Assembly: GCA_018378255.1 (NCBI GenBank)
Contig: JAGZXV010000160.1
Coordinates: 1-13,672 of the forward strand
Source of the DNA: Clostridiaceae bacterium
GTDB taxonomy: Bacteria; Bacillota; Clostridia; Lachnospirales; Lachnospiraceae
Length of the DNA stretch: 13,672 nucleotides
Direction of reading: 5' to 3'
The position numbers were made by a program, and so were the translations under genes. Below the pieces are notes generated by a model. That model saw only the letters and a program-made list of their open reading frames with translations, was not told where the DNA came from and did not search any database. Position 1 is the stretch's first letter; the number at the start of each line of letters is the position of its first letter. This document shows, one piece after another, positions 1 to 6,630 of this stretch.

Positions 1-282
1 GGACAGGTGGTGGAGAAATGTTCTTCGAAAGAGCTTTTCAAATCCCCTTTGCATCCCTATACCAAGGCTCTGCTTTCTGCTATTCCGTCTGTAGATATCC
101 ATCACCCGACAAAACGGGAGATATTAAAGGGTGAGATTACGTCTCCCATTAATCCCAAACCAGGCTGCCGGTTTGCGGCCCGCTGCCCTTATGCGGCAGA
201 GGCCTGTCATGAGCCGCAGAAGCAGGAAGAGGTATCAAAGGGACATTTTGTAACATGCTGCAGGGTGCATGAAGTAAACTGA
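1..282 (+). CDS. Opp/Dpp-type ABC transporter ATP-binding protein, C-terminal end (partial)
   Basis: The reading frame is already open at base 1 and ends at TGA 280-282, so only about the last 93 residues are present; the Walker, signature and switch motifs lie upstream. The visible part is the C-terminal extension typical of OppD/OppF/DppD/DppF ATPases: the segment SPLHPYTKALLSAIP, then a cysteine cluster of the form GCRFAARCP...ACHE. This family energises import of peptides, and in many Firmicutes of oligosaccharides or glycosides, through a membrane-bound permease pair and a lipoprotein. The GTG at base 7 is internal to the gene, not its start. A terminator follows, so this is the last gene of an operon entering from the left. 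Its neighbours here are sugar genes, so a sugar substrate is possible, but nothing in the fragment proves it. Confidence 0.93.
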   Translation, partial: GQVVEKCSSKELFKSPLHPYTKALLSAIPSVDIHHPTKREILKGEITSPINPKPGCRFAARCPYAAEACHEPQKQEEVSKGHFVTCCRVHEVN

Positions 283-311
283 TTCAAAACCTATTTATAT
301 AGAAGGAACCA

Positions 312-353
312 GGCCGGACGGCGCAGGATTGCTATGCGTTTTCCGGCTTTTTT
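312..353 (+). terminator. Rho-independent terminator of the ABC transporter operon
   Basis: GCCGGA (313-318) pairs with TCCGGC (342-347); inside the loop CGCA can pair with TGCG. The stem is followed directly by six T residues (348-353). It lies 30 bases after the ABC gene stop. Competing pairings exist further downstream (GCCGG 354-358 and AAACCGG 372-378). Confidence 0.6.
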
Positions 354-427
354 GCCGGTTTTGGGAGCGGGAAACCGGAAACTTTCCCACCGGACGGAGG
401 GAGAATGGAACTAATATAAGGTTTGGC

Positions 428-456
428 TGGAAAAACACAGTAAATACGTATATAAT
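428..456 (+). promoter_or_regulatory. Probable promoter of ROK1
   Basis: A perfect TATAAT at 451-456 lies 33 bases before the ROK1 start codon. The best -35 at 17-base spacing is TGGAAA (428-433), which matches the consensus at only four of six positions. The AT-only motif found downstream of the other promoters in this window is not seen here. Confidence 0.5.
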
Positions 457-489
457 AGTTTTTAAAGTAGCACAGTCGAGGAGGTAGAC

Positions 490-1713
490 ATGAACGTAAA
501 ATCGGGGCTGAATCAGACAAGAATGAAAGCTGATAATTACGCTGCCATTTTAGGGACGATCTATAAAGAAGGTCCAATTACCAGGACCGAGATCGCCAGG
601 CAGTTAGAAGTGGCGTTGCCGACGGTAACGACTACGATAAAGTCTTTGCTGGATACAGGGATATTAAAAGAGGTCCCGTTAAAGGAGCAGGGCAATGCAC
701 TGGGCAGAAGAGCTGCGGCCATTGACTTTGAGGAGACGGCAGGATATGCTCTGGGAATTGAATGGGGGCCAATCGGCATAATCTTATACATTTCCGACTT
801 GAGAGGAAAACAGATTGCTGTTAAAAAGCATAAGACAAAAATTATCGGCCGTGATTATAAAGACATGCTGGCAGAAACGAAACAGTGTGTGGAAGAAATT
901 CTGAAGGAAAATGAGATAAAAGAAGAGGCTATCATCGGCGTCGGATGGGCGACTCCGGGTATGGTGGATTCCCAGAGGGGCATGTTGGTATGCGGTTCCA
1001 TGACGGGCACTGGGTGGGAGGATCTTCCGGTTAAAAAGGATTTGGAAGAACTGCTGAATTATCCGGTTATTGTAGAAAACCATGTGAGAGTAAGGGCCAT
1101 CGGACAGGATATGTTTGAACGCGAGAACAGGCCTGATGTATATCTGTATTATTTTGCCCAGATGGGTATTTCCTGTTGTGTCATGTCGGATGGGGAGCCT
1201 TTTGGGCGGGAACATTTCGGAACCGGAGATATCGGACATACGATCATGGATATTGACGGGCCTGTTTGCAACTGCGGCAAACAGGGCTGCCTGCAGACCT
1301 TTATCGGTGAGAATTCGATCAGGGAGATCGGGGCTAAACAGATCAAGCTGGGGCATGCAAAACAGTTAAAGGAAATCTGTGAAAATCCTCAATATCCGGA
1401 GATTGAGGAGATCGTCAATGCGGTGGATATGGGAGATGACCAGCTAAAACAGGCCCTTCTTCCTGCGGTCAGATATATGGGGATATCCATTGCCAACATT
1501 ATAAATCTGCTAAATCCTCAGCTGGTGATTGTGGACTGTGCGCTGTTTAACGGGCGCGTGTTGAGGAAGTATCTCGATCAGGTCATTTGTGAACATAATT
1601 ATTTCCGGAGCCATTTGAAGGTGGAAGTGCAGTATGTGGACGCGAACCGGTATACGGGGGCGCGGGGATGCTGCGCGTTGGTGGTTCAGGAATTGCTGGG
1701 AGGGCGGCTGTAG
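490..1713 (+). CDS. ROK-family transcriptional regulator (ROK1), zinc motif intact
   Basis: A 407-residue protein of usual length for ROK regulators (Mlc/NagC/XylR type). Residues about 16-61 form an N-terminal winged helix-turn-helix, with GPITRTEIARQL followed by a recognition helix around LPTVTTTIKSLL. The rest is the sugar-kinase-like ROK fold. The structural zinc site is complete: His250, Cys260, Cys262 and Cys267, the H-x9-C-x-C-x4-C spacing of the family. The kinase function looks lost: the N-terminal ATP loop reads GIEWGP (89-94) instead of a DxGGT-type loop, and the catalytic Asp of the VEND motif is His198. ATG 490 is preceded by GAGGAGG about five bases upstream. The gene has its own promoter and terminator. 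It is most likely a DNA-binding repressor relieved by a sugar or sugar phosphate from this locus. The ligand cannot be read from the sequence. Confidence 0.93.
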   Translation: MNVKSGLNQTRMKADNYAAILGTIYKEGPITRTEIARQLEVALPTVTTTIKSLLDTGILKEVPLKEQGNALGRRAAAIDFEETAGYALGIEWGPIGIILYISDLRGKQIAVKKHKTKIIGRDYKDMLAETKQCVEEILKENEIKEEAIIGVGWATPGMVDSQRGMLVCGSMTGTGWEDLPVKKDLEELLNYPVIVENHVRVRAIGQDMFERENRPDVYLYYFAQMGISCCVMSDGEPFGREHFGTGDIGHTIMDIDGPVCNCGKQGCLQTFIGENSIREIGAKQIKLGHAKQLKEICENPQYPEIEEIVNAVDMGDDQLKQALLPAVRYMGISIANIINLLNPQLVIVDCALFNGRVLRKYLDQVICEHNYFRSHLKVEVQYVDANRYTGARGCCALVVQELLGGRL

Positions 1714-1807
1714 GCGCAGGAGTGGAGTATACCATCGGGGCGTTCTTCTTTTAGGGGAGAACAGGTAGTTCCGGATGGGAATAAACTGAATTTTTACATT
1801 AAGTGTG

Positions 1808-1881
1808 AAGGCATTTTCGAAAATCCCTTGACGTTTTACTTTAAAACGTGAAGGGATTTTTGAAAATGCCTTGACGTTTTT
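1808..1881 (+). terminator. Very long hairpin followed by a T-run, probable ROK1 terminator
   Basis: Bases 1808-1838 pair with 1842-1872: 31-base arms with a 3-base loop, broken only by one G-G mismatch and one G-T pair. A short T-run follows (1877-1881). The sequence CTTGACGTTTT in the 5' arm is repeated just after the 3' arm, so the right end carries a direct repeat of part of the stem. It lies about 95 bases after the ROK1 stop, and both flanking genes point right. It may be a terminator, or a small palindromic element that also terminates. Confidence 0.6.
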
Positions 1882-1904
1882 ATGCGAATGACCACGTCAC
1901 TTCT

Positions 1905-1919
1905 GTAAATTCCATTTAC
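1905..1919. promoter_or_regulatory. Short perfect inverted repeat upstream of the 2066 operon promoter
   Basis: GTAAAT-TCC-ATTTAC is a perfect 6-3-6 inverted repeat, 66 bases upstream of the -35 box of the following operon. Size and position fit an upstream binding site for a regulator, but no protein can be assigned and chance is possible in AT-rich DNA. Confidence 0.25.
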
Positions 1920-1985
1920 CGATCAAATAACAAATAGCAAATAACACATCCCAAGAATTAATGAACAAAAAACAGAGTTTTACAC

Positions 1986-2014
1986 TTGACTATACTGGAT
2001 AAAAGTGCTAGCAT
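1986..2014 (+). promoter_or_regulatory. Promoter of the isomerase/oxidoreductase operon
   Basis: TTGACT (1986-1991), a 17-base spacer ending in TGC (extended -10, 2006-2008), then TAGCAT (2009-2014). A second possible -10, TATAAT, lies at 2014-2019 but would need a 22-base spacer. Transcription would start near 2021, inside the AT-only inverted repeat. Confidence 0.7.
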
Positions 2015-2017
2015 ATA

Positions 2018-2036
2018 ATTAATTAAATAAATTAAT
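2018..2036. promoter_or_regulatory. Putative ROK operator, copy A
   Basis: ATTAATT-AAATA-AATTAAT is a perfect 7-5-7 inverted repeat of only A and T, lying over the expected transcription start of the operon. Bases 2023-2036 match 12 of 14 positions of the exact 14-mer shared by copies B and C. A repressor bound here would block initiation. Assignment to a ROK protein is inferred from the two ROK genes and AT-rich operators known in this family. Confidence 0.5.
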
Positions 2037-2065
2037 AAAATGAATTGCAATGGAGGGGAAAAGAT

Positions 2066-2977
2066 ATGGAGCTTGGTTTTTTAACCAACAGTCTTGTGGA
2101 GGAAGCCAAACGGCATAACAGCGGAGACTTTCAAAGCCTTGAGCAGGTTGCGGCCTGGGCAGTGGAGCATGGGTTTACGGATCTTGAATGCGGCCCGTCT
2201 CTGGCTCTGGATGAAGAATGCTATGAAAAGGTGCTCTCGGAAGGGAAAATACATATTACAGCATTAATTTACTGCCGCAATTATCTAAGCAGTGATAAAG
2301 AGGAGGCGAAAGAGCATATCGCCCAGTTGAAAAAGAGAATTGAATTTGCCGGGAAAATGGGAATTGAAAAGGTGGTCACATCCACAGGCATCAATAAGAC
2401 GGTGGAAGAGGGGATTTATGACCGTGATCCGGCTGTGAAAGATCGCGGAAATATGATACGGAGAATCCCTCTACGAAGTATGGATCAATTTTTGGAGACG
2501 TTCAAGCCGGTTTTGGAGCTGGCGGAAAAGAATCATGTGAAGATCTGTTTTGAGAATTGTCCGCTGATGGGGAATATTGCAGTCTCTCCGGTGATGTGGC
2601 GGCAGATTTTTGAGCGGCTGGACAGTGAGATGGTGGGGCTGGCCTATGATCCCAGCCATCTGGTTTGGGAGATGATCGATCCATATGAGCCGGTTCAGGA
2701 GTTCGGAAACCGTATTTTCCATTTTCATGCGAAGGATACCATAATTGACAGGGAGAGGCTGAAGCAGACGGGCATCCTTACGGATTTCAGCTGGTGGACT
2801 TACAGGATTCCGGGAAGGGGTGAGATTGACTGGAGCAGGATGTTAGGAGAGCTGAAGAAAATTAATTATAGCGGCACGATCAGCATTGAACATGAGGACA
2901 GGGATTATGAGGGAAGTCTTGAAGCGGTTTCGGAAGGAATCTTAAAGTCCAGAGAGTTCCTGAGCCAATATCTGTAA
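2066..2977 (+). CDS. Sugar isomerase/epimerase-like TIM-barrel protein (first in operon)
   Basis: The start is set at ATG 2066 because GGAGGGG (2052-2058) lies seven bases before it; an in-frame TTG at 2045 has no ribosome site. The protein is then 303 residues. It belongs to the AP endonuclease family 2 / xylose-isomerase-like TIM barrel, which includes IolE, IolI, tagatose epimerases and 3-keto-sugar epimerases or lyases. Expected metal-site residues are visible: Glu163 in CFENC, Asp195 and His198 in YDPSH, His221 in HAKD, and Glu275 in ISIEHED. These coordinate a divalent metal that polarises a sugar carbonyl for enolisation, epimerisation or elimination. It has no signal peptide and should be cytoplasmic. 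It is the first gene after the 1986-2014 promoter and is followed by an oxidoreductase gene, suggesting it acts before or after oxidation of the same sugar. The exact substrate is unknown. Confidence 0.88.
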   Translation: MELGFLTNSLVEEAKRHNSGDFQSLEQVAAWAVEHGFTDLECGPSLALDEECYEKVLSEGKIHITALIYCRNYLSSDKEEAKEHIAQLKKRIEFAGKMGIEKVVTSTGINKTVEEGIYDRDPAVKDRGNMIRRIPLRSMDQFLETFKPVLELAEKNHVKICFENCPLMGNIAVSPVMWRQIFERLDSEMVGLAYDPSHLVWEMIDPYEPVQEFGNRIFHFHAKDTIIDRERLKQTGILTDFSWWTYRIPGRGEIDWSRMLGELKKINYSGTISIEHEDRDYEGSLEAVSEGILKSREFLSQYL

Positions 2978-3042
2978 TCTAAACGGCGGCTGCATATTCT
3001 GCACTGTCTGAAACTTAAAAAAACAAAAAAAGGAGAAAAAAT

Positions 3043-4137
3043 ATGATTCGTATAGGGATTATCGGAGTGGGAAACACCATTGGAATTGCAGGATTCCACA
3101 TCAGATCTTATAAACTTTGTGAGGACGCGGTGATAACGGCCGTATATGATATCCTGCCGGGGCGGGCTAAAGAATGCATTGAGAAGTTCGGATTAAAAGA
3201 CGCCGCGGTCTGCAAAAATGAGCAGGAGGTTTTTGACAAATGTGATGCGGTCAGCATTTGTACTCCCAACGGAACCCATGTGGAACTGGCGAAAGCTGCA
3301 TTAAAGGCTGGCTGCCATGTGCTCTTAGAAAAGCCATTCGCCCCTACGGCTGAAGACTGCAGGGAGGCGGTAAAATATGCAAAGCTGACAGACCGAGTGG
3401 CGATGATCGGTCTCTGCTACCGGGATATTCCGGGATTCGTTTACATGAAACAGCTGATTGATGCAGGAACAATCGGAAAAATATTCTTCGTGAGGGAAGA
3501 GCAGGGCGGAGACCGCATTGCCAATCCGGATGTGAAGCTGGAATGGAGAATGCAGGAGGATCTGTCAGGCCCCGGCGCTTTAGCTGATTTTGGAAGCCAT
3601 ATGATGGATATCTGTGATTACCTGCTCCACGATACCTGCGGTAAAATCCGGGAAATTCAGTGCATGCAGGACTGTCTGATCGAAGAGCGGGAAGTCATAG
3701 GCAGGCCGGGAGTTATGGGCCGGGTGACCAATGATGACGTAGCATGCTGGACTTGCAGGACGGAAAAAGGGACACTGTATAATTTCACCGCCAGCAGAAT
3801 CGGCGCCACCTTTATGCTGGAAATTGTAGGAGCAGGAGGAAAGATGATATTCAACGGTTCCAGACCGTTTGAACTGACCCTGCAGTTAAAGGATCAGAAC
3901 GGGGGATATAAGTCCGCTCCCCAGGCAGTTCCGGTGCCGGAAGACTGCTTCGGCCCGGATGCTGCGGCTCCCAGAGAGCATATGGCCATTAACTTCTATT
4001 ATGAAATACGTCAGTTTTTGGATACCATCCAGAAGAAAAGGGATACCCAGCTGACTTTTGAACGCGGGCTCTATATTCAGGAATTGATCCAGGCTGCACA
4101 GAAATCAGCGGATACCGGGGAAATTGTAAGAGTTTAG
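3043..4137 (+). CDS. Gfo/Idh/MocA-family NAD(P)-dependent sugar oxidoreductase
   Basis: A 364-residue protein of usual family length. The N-terminus IRIGIIGVGNTIG is a Rossmann nucleotide-binding fold. The family lysine motif is EKP at 96-98 (LLEKPFAPT), and the catalytic Asp/His set is in GALADFGSHMMD (Asp182, His186, Asp189). Such enzymes oxidise or reduce a hydroxyl of a sugar, inositol or glycoside with NAD(P). AGGAG with a nine-base gap precedes ATG 3043. The 65-base gap from the previous gene holds no clear terminator, so the two are likely co-transcribed. The residues between GVG and GFH differ from the common GxGxxG-x-H pattern, so cofactor preference cannot be judged. Inference: it oxidises a sugar at C3 or a similar position, making the carbonyl that the flanking TIM-barrel proteins would need. 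Confidence 0.92.
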   Translation: MIRIGIIGVGNTIGIAGFHIRSYKLCEDAVITAVYDILPGRAKECIEKFGLKDAAVCKNEQEVFDKCDAVSICTPNGTHVELAKAALKAGCHVLLEKPFAPTAEDCREAVKYAKLTDRVAMIGLCYRDIPGFVYMKQLIDAGTIGKIFFVREEQGGDRIANPDVKLEWRMQEDLSGPGALADFGSHMMDICDYLLHDTCGKIREIQCMQDCLIEEREVIGRPGVMGRVTNDDVACWTCRTEKGTLYNFTASRIGATFMLEIVGAGGKMIFNGSRPFELTLQLKDQNGGYKSAPQAVPVPEDCFGPDAAAPREHMAINFYYEIRQFLDTIQKKRDTQLTFERGLYIQELIQAAQKSADTGEIVRV

Positions 4138-4149
4138 GAGGAGAATCGC

Positions 4150-5028
4150 ATGAAATTTGGAGCGCATTGTGTTTTATACGGGGCAGAGCTTGGCACCGAT
4201 CCGCAGAAGGTGATCGGCACGCTGGCCGGAACGGGAGCAAAGGGCTGTGAACTGGGACAGAGATTTTTCGGTCTGGAACGCAGAGAAGAGCTGGAAAAGA
4301 TCCTTGCGGATAATCAGATGGAACTGGCCGGGATGCATTGCAATAATTTCCGGTTAATGGACCTGTTGGAAAATCCCCAGGCCGCAAGGGCGGCTTTGGA
4401 AGCTGTGGCGGAGTTTGTGGCGCCTTTAAAGAATAAAAATATCATTGCCACCGGCATGGTTCCTTTGGATGAGATCAGAGATCTGCCGATACGCAGCGGA
4501 GCGCCGGTACCGGAGCTTCATGATAAGGAAACGGTTAAACAGATGGCAGTGGTTTTCAATGACATCGTGAAGGACATCAGGGAGAAGTATGGTGTTCAGG
4601 TCCAGTATCATAACCATAGCTGGGAATTCGCGGATGAGGGGTTGATCTGGTTCGCCCTGGCGGATTATGCTCCGGATTTGAAATTCGCCCTGGATACCGG
4701 ATGGGCGGCCGCCTCGGGATTCCAGCCTTTGGATTTGATTAAAAAGTATCCGGGGAGGTTTGAGTACGTTCATTTAAGGGATTACCGGACAGAGGGAGAT
4801 CCTCTTGAATATACATTTAATCAGGTTCATAAAAGCTTTATTGATTTAGGAACCGGCATGATGGGATATCCGGAACTGATCCGCCAGTTGAAAAGGGAAT
4901 TAAAGGATGATGCATGGGCGATTGTGGAATACGAGATCGGCAACTTCGATCAAAACAGCTATCTGGGGGCACTCAACTATTTGAAGGGGCTTCAGGATAT
5001 GGCGGATCTTTACGGAAAAGAGGAATAG
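4150..5028 (+). CDS. Sugar isomerase/epimerase-like TIM-barrel protein (second in operon)
   Basis: A 292-residue xylose-isomerase-like TIM barrel, distinct from the protein at 2066. Family landmarks are YHNHSWEF (153-160), ALDTGWAA with Asp182, YVHLRDY with His208, and AIVEYE with Glu260; the Asp, His and Glu are expected metal ligands. The pattern YHNHxxEF...LDTGW...HLKD/HLRD is common in IolE/IolI-like and 3-keto-sugar epimerase-like proteins. AGGAGGA (4136-4142) overlaps the stop of the previous gene, and ATG 4150 follows at seven bases, so translation is probably coupled. Its pairing with the oxidoreductases at 3043 and 5033 resembles the YcjR/YcjS arrangement of E. coli, in which a 3-keto-glucoside is made, epimerised and reduced. 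The product here is not known. Confidence 0.9.
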   Translation: MKFGAHCVLYGAELGTDPQKVIGTLAGTGAKGCELGQRFFGLERREELEKILADNQMELAGMHCNNFRLMDLLENPQAARAALEAVAEFVAPLKNKNIIATGMVPLDEIRDLPIRSGAPVPELHDKETVKQMAVVFNDIVKDIREKYGVQVQYHNHSWEFADEGLIWFALADYAPDLKFALDTGWAAASGFQPLDLIKKYPGRFEYVHLRDYRTEGDPLEYTFNQVHKSFIDLGTGMMGYPELIRQLKRELKDDAWAIVEYEIGNFDQNSYLGALNYLKGLQDMADLYGKEE

Positions 5029-5032
5029 ACAG

Positions 5033-6067
5033 GTGAAAAAGCTGAGAATTGCCGTAATTGGCTGCGGACGGATTTTTTCCGTGTATGAAAGCGCATTTGG
5101 CAGGCTTGCCCATGAGATGGAGTTGGTTCTTGCCATGGATAAGGATATGTCCCGGGCTGAGGCTGCTTCGGCAGGCCATCCGGGGTGTATTGCATCGGAC
5201 CGGATAGGGATAATGGAGTTTAAGAATACTCTGAATCAGGTGAAACCGGACTTAATCCATATTTTACTGCCTCATTTTCTTCATGGAAGATATGGGATGG
5301 CGGCCATGGAGTGCGGCGTCCATGTTCTGACGGAAAAACCAATTACGATCACCCTGACGGAGGCGGACGAGCTGATTGCGGTACAGAAAAAGACGGGCAT
5401 GCAGTTAGGGGTTATTTTCCAGAACCGTTATATAAACGGCGTGCAGAAGGTGCGCGGGCTGATCGGGAGCGGGGAGCTTGGACCAGTAAAAGGGGCTTTT
5501 TCAACGCTGAACTGGTTCCGCCCGCCCAGCTATTATGAATGTGACTGGAAGGGGAGCTGGGAAACCGAAGGTGGAGGCGTCATCATCGACCAGGCCATTC
5601 ATTCCATTGATCTGGTGCGCTATATGACCGGCTGCGAGGCGGTTAAGGTCATGGGACATACGGCGAGAAGGGTTCTGACAGGGATAGAGGTGGAAGATGA
5701 AGCGGACGCGGCCATATGGCTGGATAATGGGGCAGTGTATTCCTTTTACGCCTGCAATTATTTTACCACCAATAGTCCCATAAGAGTGGGGATAAGCTGT
5801 GAAAATGGGACGGCTGTGCTGACCCATGACTCCATGGAGATCAGTTGGAAGGACGGAAGACGGGAAGAGATATTACCGGATATGAATGGAAATGGAAGCG
5901 GGGAAAGCTATTGGGGAAGCTGCCATTATGTGCAGATCAGCCAATGCTACCGCGCCCTGATGGAGGGACGGCCTATGCCGTGGTCTCCTGAAGATGCGAA
6001 AAAAACTTTAGCTATTGTGCAGGGGATTTACGAATCTGCGAGAATACAGGGAGTTGTGGAACTTTAA
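5033..6067 (+). CDS. Second Gfo/Idh/MocA-family oxidoreductase
   Basis: A 344-residue protein starting at GTG 5033, four bases after the previous stop; GAGGAA inside the end of the upstream gene is the likely ribosome site, so expression is probably coupled. The Rossmann start KLRIAVIGCGRIF is followed by EKP at 101-103 (LTEKPITIT) and a catalytic segment GGVIIDQAIHSID with Asp186, His190 and Asp193. It is clearly diverged from the protein at 3043 in the substrate half, so the two are not a recent duplication and probably act on different intermediates or in opposite directions. It is the last gene of the operon, closed by the hairpin at 6070-6092. An inositol or aminosugar substrate is an alternative. 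Confidence 0.92.
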   Translation: MKKLRIAVIGCGRIFSVYESAFGRLAHEMELVLAMDKDMSRAEAASAGHPGCIASDRIGIMEFKNTLNQVKPDLIHILLPHFLHGRYGMAAMECGVHVLTEKPITITLTEADELIAVQKKTGMQLGVIFQNRYINGVQKVRGLIGSGELGPVKGAFSTLNWFRPPSYYECDWKGSWETEGGGVIIDQAIHSIDLVRYMTGCEAVKVMGHTARRVLTGIEVEDEADAAIWLDNGAVYSFYACNYFTTNSPIRVGISCENGTAVLTHDSMEISWKDGRREEILPDMNGNGSGESYWGSCHYVQISQCYRALMEGRPMPWSPEDAKKTLAIVQGIYESARIQGVVEL

Positions 6068-6069
6068 AA

Positions 6070-6092
6070 GCCCTCCCCGTCAGGGGAAGGGC
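6070..6092. terminator. Bidirectional terminator between convergent genes
   Basis: GCCCTCCCC (6070-6078), loop GTCA, then GGGGAAGGGC (6083-6092), a strong GC stem with one bulged A. Read on the minus strand it is followed by TTTT. It sits between the + strand operon ending at 6067 and the minus-strand gene ending at 6104. Confidence 0.75.
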
Positions 6093-6103
6093 CGTTACCT
6101 TAA

Positions 6104-6592
6104 TTATATCTTTAAACTGCCTGTGTTGTAGGTTTGGACTTTTTTACCGTACATAGTCTGAATGAAATCCATGCGGTATTTGTCGTGTTCCAGATAGATT
6201 TTGTCCTTGGGAGGCCACTTTAACATCATCTGAAAGCGTTCCTCATCGGTCATCGGCGTTTTGGAAAAGTAAATATAGAGGGTGCCGCTTTTTTCCTTAT
6301 TCCCTTTATTGAAGATCCGTGAACCAGCGACGCCCACTTCACTGATTTCGTCCCAGGTGAAGGTGTTTCTGACCTTTCCTAAGACGGACCGGGTGATTCC
6401 ATTGGGGTTAATGGTAATGATTGCCCCGGCAGTGAGGGAAACTTTAAAAAACAGAAGAGCAATAGCGAAAAATACCAGGGCGGATACAGGGCGCCTGATA
6501 TAGAGCAGGCTGCAGGCGATGACAGCGGCTGCGGCGACAGTGCTTATGGCCGCTGTAAATTCGATAGGATTGACGAAATATTTTTTTTCCAT
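6104..6592 (-). CDS. Small membrane protein with PH-like C-terminal domain, function unknown
   Basis: A 162-residue protein. Residues about 10-31 and 35-58 are two hydrophobic segments forming a membrane hairpin with a short RRP turn. The rest is soluble and looks beta-rich: INPNGITRSVLGKVRNTFTWDEISEV resembles the start of bacterial PH-like (YcxB/YdbT-type) domains, where a membrane hairpin is followed by such a domain. ATG 6592 (minus strand) is preceded by AAGGAG (6602-6607) at nine bases. It lies 38 bases after the end of ROK2 with no terminator between, so it is likely co-transcribed with it. No known link to sugar use; the family match is by pattern only. A 12-base palindrome, TTAACATGTTAA, lies just upstream. 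Confidence 0.8.
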   Translation of the reverse strand: MEKKYFVNPIEFTAAISTVAAAAVIACSLLYIRRPVSALVFFAIALLFFKVSLTAGAIITINPNGITRSVLGKVRNTFTWDEISEVGVAGSRIFNKGNKEKSGTLYIYFSKTPMTDEERFQMMLKWPPKDKIYLEHDKYRMDFIQTMYGKKVQTYNTGSLKI

Positions 6593-6630
6593 GGTAAAAG
6601 GCTCCTTAACATGTTAATTTGCTGAAGAAT

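Noticed and set aside
784..1356. 190-codon open frame on the minus strand inside ROK1
   Set aside because: Fully antisense to a clear ROK gene, no family-like motifs and no ribosome site; a shadow frame.
2045..2065. Upstream TTG start for the first isomerase-like gene
   Set aside because: It would place the strong GGAGGGG ribosome site inside the coding sequence; ATG 2066 fits much better.
3005..3015. TGTCTGAAACT, repeated exactly at 13368-13378 shortly after another gene end
   Set aside because: Only 11 bases, no extended similarity or structure around either copy; likely chance.
6231..6247. CTGAAAGCGTTCCTCAT, resembling a catabolite response (cre) site
   Set aside because: One base too long for the cre spacing and inside the 3' part of a coding region; probably chance.
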